Positions 36,552-44,900 of a stretch of 64,000 nt of DNA are shown here, piece by piece (positions within the stretch are counted from its first letter, which is position 1; each line of letters begins with the position of its first letter). A model generated the notes under the pieces. The model was not told the origin of the DNA. It worked only from the letters and a program-made list of their open reading frames with translations, and ran no database searches. The DNA is from Litchfieldella qijiaojingensis (GTDB taxonomy: Bacteria > Pseudomonadota > Gammaproteobacteria > Pseudomonadales > Halomonadaceae): contig NZ_BMXS01000015.1 of the NCBI RefSeq assembly GCF_014651875.1, positions 10,577 to 74,576 on the forward strand, read 5' to 3'. The position numbers and the translations under genes were made by a program.

Positions 36552-38021
36552 ATGAACTCACACCTCGAACAGCTTGCGCCGCAACCGGTGTGGCGGCTTT
36601 TTCGTACCCTATGCAACACGCCTCGGCCTTCCGGCCATGAAGCCGCGTTGGTGGCGGTGCTGGAGCGCTGGGCCGATGAGCACGGCCTGTCCCACGATCG
36701 CGATACCTTCGGTAATCTGCGGATACGCAAGCCGGCCAGCCCTGGCCATGAACGGGCACCGGGTGTGATCCTGCAGGGGCATCTGGACATGGTGGCCCAG
36801 GCCAACGCCGATCATCCCCATGACTTCACCCGCGACCCCATCGAGACCTATGTCGCCGAGGGTTGGTTGCGCGCATGTCAGACCACGCTCGGCGCCGACA
36901 ATGGACTGGGCGTGGCAGCGGCGTTGGCGATTCTCGGTGACGAGAGTCTGACGCATGGGCCGCTAGAGGCGCTGTTCACGTTGGAGGAAGAATCTTCCAT
37001 GGGCGGTGCGCTAAACCTGGCCGAAGACTGGCTCGAGGGAAGCATACTGCTCAACCTGGATTCCGAGGATCGTGGTCAGGTGTATATCGGCTGCGCCGGT
37101 GGTGCCGATGTGGTGGTGGAAGCCCAGTTGCCGACCAGTGCCCTGAACGACGACGAACAAACCTGGCAATTGTCGCTGACGGGACTGGTCGGCGGTCATT
37201 CGGGCATCGACATTCACAAGGGGCGGGGCAATGCCAATCGCCTGCTGGTACGGGCACTGCGCACGCTGGAAGGCGCTGGTGCACGACTGATCGATTACCA
37301 CGGCGGGACGCTGCGCAATGCCCTGCCGCGTGAGGCCTTCGCCAGCCTGGCCTTGCCGGTTGACGAAGTCGGTCCCGTGCAGGCGCGCCTGGAAGCGCTA
37401 GAGCAGGAACTCAGGGTCGAGCTGAGCGGGGTCGACGAAAAGCTGACCTTGAGATTGACGCCTTGCGCATCACGCGCCGACGAAGCCTTGACCGAAGCCG
37501 CCAGTCAACTGCTGGTGAATGCCCTGCACGCCGCCCCCTGCGGTGTCGAACGCATGAGTGTCGAGGTTTCCGGAGTGGTCGAAACGTCCAACAACCTGGG
37601 GGTGGTGAGTCTGGAGAACGGTCGTTTCCGCCTCTGTGCCTTGGTGCGCTCGCTGCGCGATAGTGCCACGGCGGATATCGCCGACCGTTTCACGGCGTTG
37701 TTCTCTCTGATCGGTGCCCGTACCCGCGTGGAAAACGCCTATCCGGGCTGGACGCCCAACCCGGAGAGTGAGCTGTTGGCGCGCTTTCGCCGTCTGCATC
37801 GGCAGCGGCTAGGCAGCGATCCCGAGGTCAAGGTGATCCATGCCGGCCTGGAATGCGGCATCCTGGGCGGCAAGTACCCGCACTTGGAGATGATCTCCTT
37901 CGGTCCGCAGATCCGCGGCGCTCACTCGCCCGACGAGCGGGTCGAGATTGAATCGGTCGCGGAGTTCTGGCAACTGCTGCGGGTGCTCATCGAAGACTTG
38001 GCCAACGATCAAGCCGCCTGA
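36552..38021 (+). CDS. pepD: Aminoacyl-histidine dipeptidase PepD (peptidase M20 family)
   Basis: A 489-residue di-zinc peptidase cleaving Xaa-His and related dipeptides. Metal ligands are in VILQGHLDMVAQAN (His and Asp), TLGADNGLGVAAAL (bridging Asp) and LFTLEEESSMGGALNL (catalytic Glu pair); VIHAGLECGILGGKYP carries another. The M20 dimerisation domain (about 205-385, starting GGHSGIDIHKGRGNANRLL) interrupts the catalytic domain. Length and motifs are normal. A GC-rich hairpin follows the stop. Confidence 0.94.
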   Translation: MNSHLEQLAPQPVWRLFRTLCNTPRPSGHEAALVAVLERWADEHGLSHDRDTFGNLRIRKPASPGHERAPGVILQGHLDMVAQANADHPHDFTRDPIETYVAEGWLRACQTTLGADNGLGVAAALAILGDESLTHGPLEALFTLEEESSMGGALNLAEDWLEGSILLNLDSEDRGQVYIGCAGGADVVVEAQLPTSALNDDEQTWQLSLTGLVGGHSGIDIHKGRGNANRLLVRALRTLEGAGARLIDYHGGTLRNALPREAFASLALPVDEVGPVQARLEALEQELRVELSGVDEKLTLRLTPCASRADEALTEAASQLLVNALHAAPCGVERMSVEVSGVVETSNNLGVVSLENGRFRLCALVRSLRDSATADIADRFTALFSLIGARTRVENAYPGWTPNPESELLARFRRLHRQRLGSDPEVKVIHAGLECGILGGKYPHLEMISFGPQIRGAHSPDERVEIESVAEFWQLLRVLIEDLANDQAA

Positions 38022-38027
38022 AGACTC

Positions 38028-38052
38028 CCGCCCGCTGGAAATCAGCGGGCGG
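38028..38052. terminator. Hairpin between convergent pepD and a His-rich gene
   Basis: A perfect 10-bp stem CCGCCCGCTG / CAGCGGGCGG with a 5-base loop. Neither strand shows a proper T run, so termination may be weak or need help from other factors. Confidence 0.5.
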
Positions 38053-38060
38053 TGACGGAT

Positions 38061-38402
38061 TCAATAATCGCTTCTAATGGTGACGATTGGCACTCCACCC
38101 ACCGTCACCAGCGGTACGCTGGTAGAGTGGTGGCGGTGGCGGCGAGGCGCCAGATAACGCGGTTCCTCGTGTATGATCACGTGCTTTTCGATGATCCGCG
38201 ATGGGCGATGGTGCCGACGGTGCCAACCACCATGGCGAGGGCTGCGGTGGAATCTATCGCCCTTGTAATGCTGCCCGTGATAGTGATGATGAAAATTCTG
38301 GTGATAGCCGCCTCGTCGGTCATGCTCGGCGAGCGCCGGCGTGGAGAGCGCCAGGGCCAGGCCGATCCCCACCAGCAATGCTGTCAGTCGTGTGTATCGC
38401 AT
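38061..38402 (-). CDS. Small histidine-rich periplasmic protein
   Basis: A 113-residue product with a clear signal peptide (RLTALLVGIGLALALSTPALA) and a mature part extremely rich in His and Arg (NFHHHYHGQHYKGDRFHR, WHRRHHRPS). The order of segments loosely resembles small RcnB-like periplasmic proteins, but I cannot assign a family. Such His clusters usually bind metals; that is inference. It is a single gene convergent with pepD. Base composition is in line with its neighbours. Confidence 0.7.
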   Translation of the reverse strand: MRYTRLTALLVGIGLALALSTPALAEHDRRGGYHQNFHHHYHGQHYKGDRFHRSPRHGGWHRRHHRPSRIIEKHVIIHEEPRYLAPRRHRHHSTSVPLVTVGGVPIVTIRSDY

Positions 38403-38546
38403 GGGGTGTCCTCCGTTCTGCGACTAGATATATCACCCCTCGCAGCTCCCTATTCAGTAGTATATCCGCCGATCATCGGCAGTCGAACGGCGTTTTCTAA
38501 TATGGCGGCGACTTCCTCGCTCTCTCCATAATTTGGGATCGGAACG

Positions 38547-38577
38547 CGAAAACGCCGCCCCGAGCGGTTCGGGGCGG
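38547..38577 (-). terminator. Intrinsic terminator of dps
   Basis: A perfect 11-bp stem CGCCGCCCCGA / TCGGGGCGGCG (38551-38577) with a 5-base loop, then four T residues on the minus strand (complement of 38547-38550), 30 bases after the dps stop. Confidence 0.88.
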
Positions 38578-38606
38578 CGCTGTCATGCCGGTCGATGAGG
38601 GAGGGC

Positions 38607-39080
38607 TCAGCCCAGGTAGGCGTTGAGCATCCACACGGTCTTTTCCTGCTCGCGAATGTAATCGCTGACTTGGGCGGCGGTGCCTTCGTCGTCGGCATCC
38701 GAAGCCAGCGACAGGATCTCGCGTTGCAGCTCGATCAGGGCCTGGTAGCCCTTGACCACGCCACGCACGCAGGCTTCGCCGTCGTGGACGTTCTTGTCCT
38801 CGTGGATCGAGGCGATCTCCACGTAGTCGCTGTAGGCATGCACCGGCTGATGGCCCAGGGTCAGGATGCGTTCGGCGACCTCATCGACCTTGGCCAGCAG
38901 ATCGGTATAGAGCTCCTCGAACTTGGTGTGCAGTTCGAAGAAGTTCGAACCTTTCACGTTCCAGTGATAGCCGCGCACGTTCATGTAGAAAATCTGGTAG
39001 TTGGCCAGCAAGGCGTTGAGTTTTTCGGCGAGCTGGCTGGCACTGGCTTCGTGCAGGCCGATGGCATTGGTGTCGGACAT
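38607..39080 (-). CDS. dps: Dps family DNA-protecting ferritin-like protein
   Basis: A 157-residue Dps. The ferroxidase signature is complete: YHWNVKGSNFFELHTKFEELY with His and the downstream Glu/Asp, and ERILTLGHQPVHAYSDYVEIA. Dps forms dodecamers that oxidise iron with hydrogen peroxide and shield DNA. GGAGG stands 6 bases before the ATG on the minus strand. A strong terminator follows. OxyR or IHF sites could be expected upstream but I cannot point to one. Confidence 0.94.
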   Translation of the reverse strand: MSDTNAIGLHEASASQLAEKLNALLANYQIFYMNVRGYHWNVKGSNFFELHTKFEELYTDLLAKVDEVAERILTLGHQPVHAYSDYVEIASIHEDKNVHDGEACVRGVVKGYQALIELQREILSLASDADDEGTAAQVSDYIREQEKTVWMLNAYLG

Positions 39081-39230
39081 AGGGATGCCTCCTTGATCCT
39101 GTTAAGTGAAGTTGGTCACGAGTCTAAGCCCATGACCCGGCTCTGATAAGCGAAATCTCGCCATCGCCGCTATAGTCCCCATCAATGATATGGAACTCGT
39201 TCAATGACTTGCAGGCGGCACTGGAGGCTT

Positions 39231-40382
39231 TCAAGCCTTGTGATGCGGCTGGCTGGCGGCGGCGAACAACCGGATCACGCTTTCGGCACGTTCAGTGAGC
39301 AATACGCTGCACTGGCTCAGAGCCTCGCTGAGAGGCATTGGGCCATCGGCCAGTGCAAAGGCTGCAGTGACGCCTTCAGCATAGGCCGCCTGCCAATGAC
39401 GGCCCAAGCGTCCGGCCAGGACCACGCAAGGCACACCATGTTGCTTGGCGGCCCGAGCGATCCCGACTGGCGTCTTGCCCGCCAGGCTCTGGCCGTCGAG
39501 CTGTCCCTCGCCAGTGATCACCAAGTCGGCGTCCTCGAGCCGGCGAGTGAAGCCCACCTGTTCCATGACCAGTTCGATGCCGGGGCGCAGGGCGGCGCCC
39601 AGAAACGCTCGGGCGGCGAAGCCCATGCCTCCCGCCGCGCCGGCCCCGGCCAGGTCGCGGTGATCCTTACCGAGCGCGTTTGCCGCCAGATCGGCGAAAT
39701 GTCCCAGGGCCGCGTCCAGGAAGGCGATATCATCCGGTGTGGCGCCTTTCTGCGGGCCAAAAACCGCGCTCGCCCCGTGCTCGCCGAGCAGCGGGTTATC
39801 CACATCCACGGCAGCTTCGACCTCGAGTGCCGCCAGGCGCGGATCGAGCCCCGACAGGTCGAGTTTGGCCAGTTCCGCCAATGCTGCGCCACCCGGAGGC
39901 AGGTCGTGGCCGTGACGATCCAGCAAGCGGGCGCCGAGGGCCGCAAGCATTCCGGCTCCGCCATCGTTGGTGGCGCTGCCACCCAAGGTCAGCAATAGCC
40001 GTTCGGCACCGGCATCCAGTGCCTCTCGAATCAGCTCTCCGACCCCGAAGGTGGTACTGTGCAGTGCGGTGCGTTCCTCGCGTGCGAGCGGTTGCAGGCC
40101 ACTTGCCTCGGCCAGCTCGATGAAGGCCGTGCGGGTACCGGGATGCCACCCCCAGGCAGCGGTGCGAGGGCGCCCCAAGGCGTCTCTGACATTGGCCTCG
40201 CGTCGTTCGGCAGCGGTGGCGGCGAGCAGGGCGTCGAGGGTGCCCTCGCCGCCGTCGCCCATGGGGCTGAGGCAGATTTCAGCGTCGGGCAGCGAGCGCC
40301 GGATGCCCTCGGCGATGGCCCGGGCGGCATCGCTGGCAGGCAGGGCGTCCTTGTAGCTGTCCGGGGCGACCAGAATGTTCAT
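39231..40382 (-). CDS. Glycerate kinase (GlxK/GarK family)
   Basis: A 383-residue type II glycerate kinase producing phosphoglycerate from glycerate. It begins MNILVAPDSYKDALPASDAA and shows LSPMGDGGEGTLDAL, LLTLGGSATNDGGAGMLAAL, FGPQKGAT and DLVITGEGQLDGQSLAGKTP, all family signatures. I start at the ATG at 40382, with GGAGG 10 bases upstream; the frame continues for another 300 codons but lies opposite two lipoprotein genes and has no homology there. No glyoxylate genes are adjacent. Confidence 0.92.
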   Translation of the reverse strand: MNILVAPDSYKDALPASDAARAIAEGIRRSLPDAEICLSPMGDGGEGTLDALLAATAAERREANVRDALGRPRTAAWGWHPGTRTAFIELAEASGLQPLAREERTALHSTTFGVGELIREALDAGAERLLLTLGGSATNDGGAGMLAALGARLLDRHGHDLPPGGAALAELAKLDLSGLDPRLAALEVEAAVDVDNPLLGEHGASAVFGPQKGATPDDIAFLDAALGHFADLAANALGKDHRDLAGAGAAGGMGFAARAFLGAALRPGIELVMEQVGFTRRLEDADLVITGEGQLDGQSLAGKTPVGIARAAKQHGVPCVVLAGRLGRHWQAAYAEGVTAAFALADGPMPLSEALSQCSVLLTERAESVIRLFAAASQPHHKA

Positions 40383-40517
40383 GGATATTTCCTCCGCAGG
40401 GGTGATGTGCTGCCGAACGCTCGCTGTCCGTCGTGGTCTTCCGGATACTAACCCACCACTCACCTGCATGGTCGATGGGGTGTAAACTTCGATCAAGACC
40501 TCCAGTGGAGAATTCTC

Positions 40518-41054
40518 ATGCGACTCTGGGTCTTGTCGGTGGCATTGGGACTCGTCGGATGCGCCAGTGGTCCGGCCACACTGCCGTCGAATCTCTCGAC
40601 GCCGGTCGCCGAATGCCGCTGGGAGCAGCAGCTTCCGGGTGCCAACGCTAACCGGCGCGCGGTTACCGCGCTGGAAGCCCAGGGCTTCACGATCCGTGAT
40701 ACCAATAGCGAGCTGGGGCTGGTCAGTGCCGAGCGTATCCGGCAGGTGCCGGGTTATTATGGCCGCTATTACGACCCTTGGCCCTTCGGCTGGTATGGCG
40801 GTTATGGCTTGGGTTTTGGACGCCATCGAGGTAGCGGCGTGGCGATCGGTTACCACCATCGCCTGGGAGGTGGCTATGCCCAGCGACAGGAACGTGTCTC
40901 GGTGGTTGCCGATGGCGAATGGGTACGGGTTTCCCAAGACGTGCGCGTCGTCGATATCGATGGCGTGGTGCGTGAAGGCAGGAACGCCAGCAGCGCCGAA
41001 TTCTGTCGCGAATTGCGCGCGGCCATGGAGACGCCGGGAGAGGAAGAAATGTGA
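40518..41054 (+). CDS. Lipoprotein with a Gly/Tyr-rich middle, paralogue of the next gene
   Basis: A 178-residue lipoprotein: signal peptide with lipobox LVGC (Cys15). A domain with LEAQGFTIRDTNSELGLVSAE is followed by a Gly- and Tyr-rich stretch (YYGRYYDPWPFGWYGGYGLG). The C-terminal part has RVSVVADGEWVRVSQDVRVVD. The segment after the signal peptide is clearly related to a segment of the next lipoprotein. It is divergent from glycerate kinase and overlaps the next gene by 4 bases. I know no function. Confidence 0.75.
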   Translation: MRLWVLSVALGLVGCASGPATLPSNLSTPVAECRWEQQLPGANANRRAVTALEAQGFTIRDTNSELGLVSAERIRQVPGYYGRYYDPWPFGWYGGYGLGFGRHRGSGVAIGYHHRLGGGYAQRQERVSVVADGEWVRVSQDVRVVDIDGVVREGRNASSAEFCRELRAAMETPGEEEM

Positions 41055-41416
41055 TGCTTGCGCGCGTTCTGTTGTGTGTCGTCGTGATGGCGCTTTCGGC
41101 CTGTGCCACGACGCCCACTCCGGTCGAACCCCGTACGATGACGCTGGCAGCCGACCAGGCGGAGGTATTGGAGACCGCCGTTGCCATGCTGGTCGAGCGT
41201 GGTTACGTGATTCGCCACGCCGATCCCGACTTGGGGCGTGTCGAAGCGGTATCGGCCGCCTGGCCTGGCTATGAGGTAACATTGCAGGTCGATGCCGCGG
41301 AAGGCGACAATAGCCGGATCTCGTTCAGCGGACGGCGTGGTCGTCAGCCCTTGGCGCCGTATAGTCTCGACCCATTGCTGGTCGATTTGCAGGCACGGTT
41401 GGGTCTGGCGCCGTGA
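41051..41416 (+). CDS. Small lipoprotein, paralogue of the preceding gene
   Basis: A 121-residue lipoprotein with lipobox LSAC (signal MLARVLLCVVVMALSAC). The segment LVERGYVIRHADPDLGRVEAV aligns with LEAQGFTIRDTNSELGLVSA of the preceding protein, and the last third (EVTLQVDAAEGDNSRISFSG) has a beta-rich look. Start may be the GTG at 41051, overlapping the previous stop as GTGA, or the ATG at 41054. GAGAGGAAG lies just upstream. Function unknown; the tandem pair probably acts together at the envelope. Confidence 0.75.
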   Translation: MMLARVLLCVVVMALSACATTPTPVEPRTMTLAADQAEVLETAVAMLVERGYVIRHADPDLGRVEAVSAAWPGYEVTLQVDAAEGDNSRISFSGRRGRQPLAPYSLDPLLVDLQARLGLAP

Positions 41417-41449
41417 CCTTTTCTTGACATTAGTGAGTTCGAAAAGCTG

Positions 41450-42133
41450 ATGGCTAGTATTCATTTCCGGCCATGCGGAGCGGCATTCGCTCTTGTCGTG
41501 GCATTGATATTGGGATGGAGCGGGGTGGCTCACGCCCATCCGCATGGCTGGATCGATCTTGGCGTCCGCGTGATCCTCGATGATCAAGGGCGTGTCGAGG
41601 CATTGCGCCAGCGTTGGCGTATGGACCCTTTCTATAGCTTGGTGATTCTCGAGGAGCTGGAGGCAGCCGAGGGTGACGCCAGCATGGAGGCACGTCTCGA
41701 TCAACTGGGCACGGAAATCCGCGATAACCTGGCTCCTCGACATTACTTCACGGAACTTACCCATGCCGGACAGCAAGTCGCACTGGGAGAGGTGAGCGAG
41801 TATACGGTGATGGAGCGAGGTGGCCGCGTCGAGTTCAGTTTTCTACTGCCGCTGGAGGCCCCCTTGGCGTTAGAGGGGGAGGTCATGCGCTATCAGGTGT
41901 TCGACCCCAGCTACTATCTCGAGGTCGTGCACGAGGCGGGCGATGACGAGACCCCGCTCGAGGAGGCTCTGGTCGTGGTCGGTTCCGACCTTGCCTGCAC
42001 GACCAGCATCGAACCTGCAGATCCAGATCCCGCCAAGGTCGCCGAGGCCGCCATGCTCGATTATGACGATCAGGCCGAGCCTGGCTTGGGCCGCTACTTC
42101 GCCGAAACCGGGGAGGTGGCATGCGACGGTTGA
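41450..42133 (+). CDS. DUF1007 periplasmic protein, ZevA-like
   Basis: A 227-residue exported protein: signal peptide ending near SGVAHA, then HPHGWIDLGVRVILDD, the DUF1007 start with a His pair at the mature N terminus, a metal-ligand-like position. The body contains QRWRMDPFYSLVILEELE and an acidic C-terminal region. With the next gene (13-base overlap) it matches the ZevA-ZevB pair described in Haemophilus influenzae as a zinc import system. Zinc is inferred from that precedent; nickel or cobalt remain possible. Confidence 0.82.
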   Translation: MASIHFRPCGAAFALVVALILGWSGVAHAHPHGWIDLGVRVILDDQGRVEALRQRWRMDPFYSLVILEELEAAEGDASMEARLDQLGTEIRDNLAPRHYFTELTHAGQQVALGEVSEYTVMERGGRVEFSFLLPLEAPLALEGEVMRYQVFDPSYYLEVVHEAGDDETPLEEALVVVGSDLACTTSIEPADPDPAKVAEAAMLDYDDQAEPGLGRYFAETGEVACDG

Positions 42134-43161
42134 GTCGTGCGGCGAAGGTTGGGAGCGCTCTGCTGCTCGTACTGGTAGGGTTCGTGCTGTATGCCGCCAC
42201 ACAGGGCGGCATTGCTTCGTTAGGGTTGCAACTGGTGGTCTGGCAACGCGACCTGCACCGTGTCCTGACCCTGGCCATCACCGATCTCTCTGGCTCGCCT
42301 TCACCCTCTGCCTGGGCGATGCTGCTGGGTGTCAGCTTCGCCTATGGAGTCTTCCATGCCGCAGGCCCCGGCCACGGCAAGGCCGTGTTGACCACTTATC
42401 TGCTGTCTCAGGGCGGAGCCAAGCGTCGTGCCCTGGCCCTATCCTGCGCAGCGTCGCTGTTGCAGGGGTTGGTGGCCATTGCCCTGGTGGCGGTACTGGT
42501 CCACGGCTTGGGGTGGCTGACGCGTCAGGCCATGGGCTCGGTGGCCTGGGTCGAGCAGGCCAGCTTCGTGATGGTCACCGTGCTTGGGCTGTGGCTGTGC
42601 GGCCGGGCGCTGCGCCAGCTTCGCCAACCCATTCCGGTGTCTTCGGCTGTACCCCACGCTGAACCGCACCCTGCTCATCATGCTCACCATCCAGCGCATC
42701 ATGAGCATGGCTGCGGGTGTGGCAGCGTGCATCATGTCGACCCGGCCAAGGCCGGCGATTGGCGCACGGCACTGGTTACGGTGATGGCGATCGGCATGCG
42801 GCCCTGCAGCGGTGGGGTACTGCTGCTGGGAGCGGCATCGCTGCTCGGGCACTTCTGGGCTGGCGTAGCGGCGGTACTGGTCATGGCGGCCGGCACGGCG
42901 TTGGCGGTATCGCTGCTGGCGCTAGCCAGTGTCATGGCCCGTGGCTGGGTGGAGCGCCGCTTGGCGAGCCGCGGGGGAGCCGGTCGCGCCAGGCGTGCCG
43001 TTGGCTGGGCAGCACTGGGCGGTGGGATGGCCATTGCACTGCTCGGGATCTCGCTGACGATGGCTGGTGTTTCCAACCCCGGGGCGCCGCTATTGAGCGA
43101 ACCGCCTGCGCATGATGCCAGTGACTCGGCGCCACGCAGTAATCCCTTCGCTGGTGGTTGA
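42121..43161 (+). CDS. NicO-family metal transporter, ZevB-like
   Basis: A 346-residue membrane protein of the NicO/RcnA superfamily with about 7 hydrophobic segments. Signatures are VFHAAGPGHGKAVLTTYLLSQ and MAIGMRPCSGGVLLLGAASLL. A His-rich loop (HPAHHAHHPAHHEHGCGCG) lies in the middle and could bind metal. It overlaps the DUF1007 gene by 13 bases, so translation is coupled. The ZevAB pairing suggests import rather than the RcnA-type export. A dispersed hairpin element begins 12 bases after the stop. Confidence 0.84.
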   Translation: MRRLSRAAKVGSALLLVLVGFVLYAATQGGIASLGLQLVVWQRDLHRVLTLAITDLSGSPSPSAWAMLLGVSFAYGVFHAAGPGHGKAVLTTYLLSQGGAKRRALALSCAASLLQGLVAIALVAVLVHGLGWLTRQAMGSVAWVEQASFVMVTVLGLWLCGRALRQLRQPIPVSSAVPHAEPHPAHHAHHPAHHEHGCGCGSVHHVDPAKAGDWRTALVTVMAIGMRPCSGGVLLLGAASLLGHFWAGVAAVLVMAAGTALAVSLLALASVMARGWVERRLASRGGAGRARRAVGWAALGGGMAIALLGISLTMAGVSNPGAPLLSEPPAHDASDSAPRSNPFAGG

Positions 43162-43172
43162 GGGAGCAGAAC

Positions 43173-43317
43173 AGGTTCTGTCTGAAAAGTCGGCGAGCGA
43201 AGGCCAGGCAAGGCAAAAATCATCGAAAAAGCGGAGTTTACGTGGGTGTAAATGAGCATTTTGAGATGATTTTTAACGCCGCATGGGCAAGCGCAGACAG
43301 TTTTCGGATAGAACCTA
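43173..43317. repeat. Dispersed hairpin element, copy 2 (inverted relative to copy 1)
   Basis: A 145-base palindrome-like element between the convergent NicO and HIT genes. Ends are AGGTTCTGTCTGAAAA and TTTTCGGATAGAACCTA; inner arms AAAAATCATC / GATGATTTTT differ from copy 1 by a paired change. The TAG formed by its right end (complement of 43315-43317) is the stop codon of the HIT gene. Confidence 0.88.
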
Positions 43318-43737
43318 GCCAAGGTCCAGCCCCTGGATCTGAGCCAGTACCAGGTCGCGCATGGCGGCCTGGCCTTCAAGGTCGTAGGAACGAGCCTCGC
43401 CATGTCCCCACACTGGCGCGGGCCAGGCCGCGTCATCCGTCTTGCGCACGATAACGTGGAGGTGCAGTTGGGCGACCACATTGCCCAACGTGGCGAGGTT
43501 GAGCTTGTCGCCTTGCGTGGCATCCTTCATGACACGGCCCACTTCTGTCGCCTCGTGCCAGAGCTGGACCTGGTCCGACGACGACAGCTCGAAGACCTCG
43601 CGAATGCCGGGGCGGCGCGGAATCAGCACCAGCCAAGGGAATCGCGCATCGTTCATCAGGCGAACCTGGCACAAAGGCAGATCGCAGACCGGCAGGCTAT
43701 CGCTCTCCAGGCGGGAGTCCAGGCGGAAATCGTCCAT
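43315..43737 (-). CDS. HIT domain protein
   Basis: A 140-residue histidine-triad protein. The motif reads QLHLHVIVR, i.e. Q-x-H-x-H-x-x, the form seen in proteobacterial HIT proteins where glutamine replaces the first His. VRLMNDARFPWLVLIPRRPG is the usual N-terminal strand and NLATLGNVVAQLH precedes the triad. Members hydrolyse dinucleoside polyphosphates or nucleotide phosphoramidates; the substrate here is unknown. I start at the ATG at 43737. Its TAG stop falls in a dispersed repeat. Confidence 0.85.
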   Translation of the reverse strand: MDDFRLDSRLESDSLPVCDLPLCQVRLMNDARFPWLVLIPRRPGIREVFELSSSDQVQLWHEATEVGRVMKDATQGDKLNLATLGNVVAQLHLHVIVRKTDDAAWPAPVWGHGEARSYDLEGQAAMRDLVLAQIQGLDLG

Positions 43738-43824
43738 CGGATAGTCTCGCGAACAGAAAGTCACTCTCGGTTTTACCGCGTTGGCCGGTGAGATGCCAGG
43801 GTACGCAAGGACAGGGATGTGGAT

Positions 43825-44571
43825 ATGACGTTTCAAGAAGGGCTGGCGCTGGTCGCGATAGGCGGCGTAGCGGGTTTCATCAATGTACTGTCGGCGGGCG
43901 GTTCGATGCTGACCTTGCCATTGCTGATGTTTCTCGGCTTGCCGCCCCAGGTGGCCAATGGCACCAATCGTGTGTCCATCGTGTTGCAGAGTGTGGCGGC
44001 GGTCGGCAGCTTCCGGCGGGAAGGTGCCAGCCATGTCGGCTTGAGTCTGCGACTGTCGGTGCCAGCGGTGGCCGGCTCCGTGTTTGGGGCCTGGCTGGCC
44101 ATGCAGGTCAGCGACACCTTGTTCGAAGCAATCCTGATTTCGGCCATGGCGGTGGCTTCGGTGGCCATGTTGTTGCCCCAGCCACGCGTCGACACGCGAC
44201 CGCTTTCGTCGCAGGACCTGAGTCCAGCACTCTATCTGGCGATGTTCGGCATCGGCGTGTATGGCGGTTTTCTCCAGGTCGGGGTCGGCATCCTGTTCAT
44301 GGCGGTGCTCTACCGCATGCTCAGGATCGATCTGGCTCAGGTCAATGTCTTCAAGGTCTTCATCATCCTGGTCTACATGCTGCCGGCACTAGGGCTTTTC
44401 GTGTATCACGGTCACGTGCGCTGGGGCTATGGCCTACTTCTGGCCGTCGGCAGCATGGCTGGGGCCTGGCTGGCGGTAAAGGTCAATATGGGGCCGCGTG
44501 GGGCGGCCTGGATCAAGTGGCTCACTGTTGCCGTCATCGTCACCATCATCCTGCGCTTGCTGCTGGGGTAA
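43825..44571 (+). CDS. TauE/SafE-family membrane exporter
   Basis: A 248-residue membrane protein with about 8 hydrophobic segments. The family signature GGVAGFINVLSAGGSMLTLPLL and the second repeat GIGVYGGFLQVGVGILFMAV mark the TauE/SafE (DUF81) family, which exports sulfite, sulfoacetate or related anions. I prefer ATG 43825 (AGGG 8 bases upstream); a GTG at 43819 is nearly as good. No sulfur genes are adjacent, so the substrate is open. Confidence 0.87.
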   Translation: MTFQEGLALVAIGGVAGFINVLSAGGSMLTLPLLMFLGLPPQVANGTNRVSIVLQSVAAVGSFRREGASHVGLSLRLSVPAVAGSVFGAWLAMQVSDTLFEAILISAMAVASVAMLLPQPRVDTRPLSSQDLSPALYLAMFGIGVYGGFLQVGVGILFMAVLYRMLRIDLAQVNVFKVFIILVYMLPALGLFVYHGHVRWGYGLLLAVGSMAGAWLAVKVNMGPRGAAWIKWLTVAVIVTIILRLLLG

Positions 44572-44647
44572 GTTGGATAATTAGTGCTAATTTGTAGAAA
44601 GACGACTTTCCGTCACCATTATTTGGCCAAGGCGCGAGGAAACGACG

Positions 44648-44806
44648 ATGAAACGACTAGTATCCCTGTTGCTGGTATCGCTGTTCACCCTGTCGCTGCT
44701 TAGCGGCTGCAATACCATGCGCGGTATGGGACAGGATATCGAGCGAGGTGGTGAAGCCGTGCAGGATGCCTCTAACGGCAACGACAACGGTGGTGGTGGC
44801 TACTGA
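44648..44806 (+). CDS. Entericidin-like small lipoprotein
   Basis: A 52-residue product: signal peptide MKRLVSLLLVSLFTLSLLSG ending in lipobox LSGC, then NTMRGMGQDIERGGEAVQDAS, the EcnA/EcnB (entericidin) signature, and a short Gly/Asn tail. GAGGAAAC stands before the ATG. In enterics entericidins are paired toxin/antidote lipoproteins of stationary phase; here only one is seen. It is under 60 residues and easily missed. Confidence 0.85.
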   Translation: MKRLVSLLLVSLFTLSLLSGCNTMRGMGQDIERGGEAVQDASNGNDNGGGGY

Positions 44807-44900
44807 GCGATTGCCGTGCCCGCGGCTTGCTGCCACGATTCCGAATGGGGCAGGCTTCGGCCTGTCCCGTTTGTTTGCCCCCTTGGGCAAAGGACGTCAT

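Noticed and set aside
38028..38052. Strong intrinsic terminator between pepD and the His-rich gene
   Set aside because: The stem is perfect but no T run follows on either strand, so I list it only as a hairpin with low confidence.
40383..41282. Upstream extension of the glycerate kinase frame to 683 residues
   Set aside because: The extension lies opposite two lipoprotein genes, has no family resemblance, and a ribosome site precedes the ATG at 40382.
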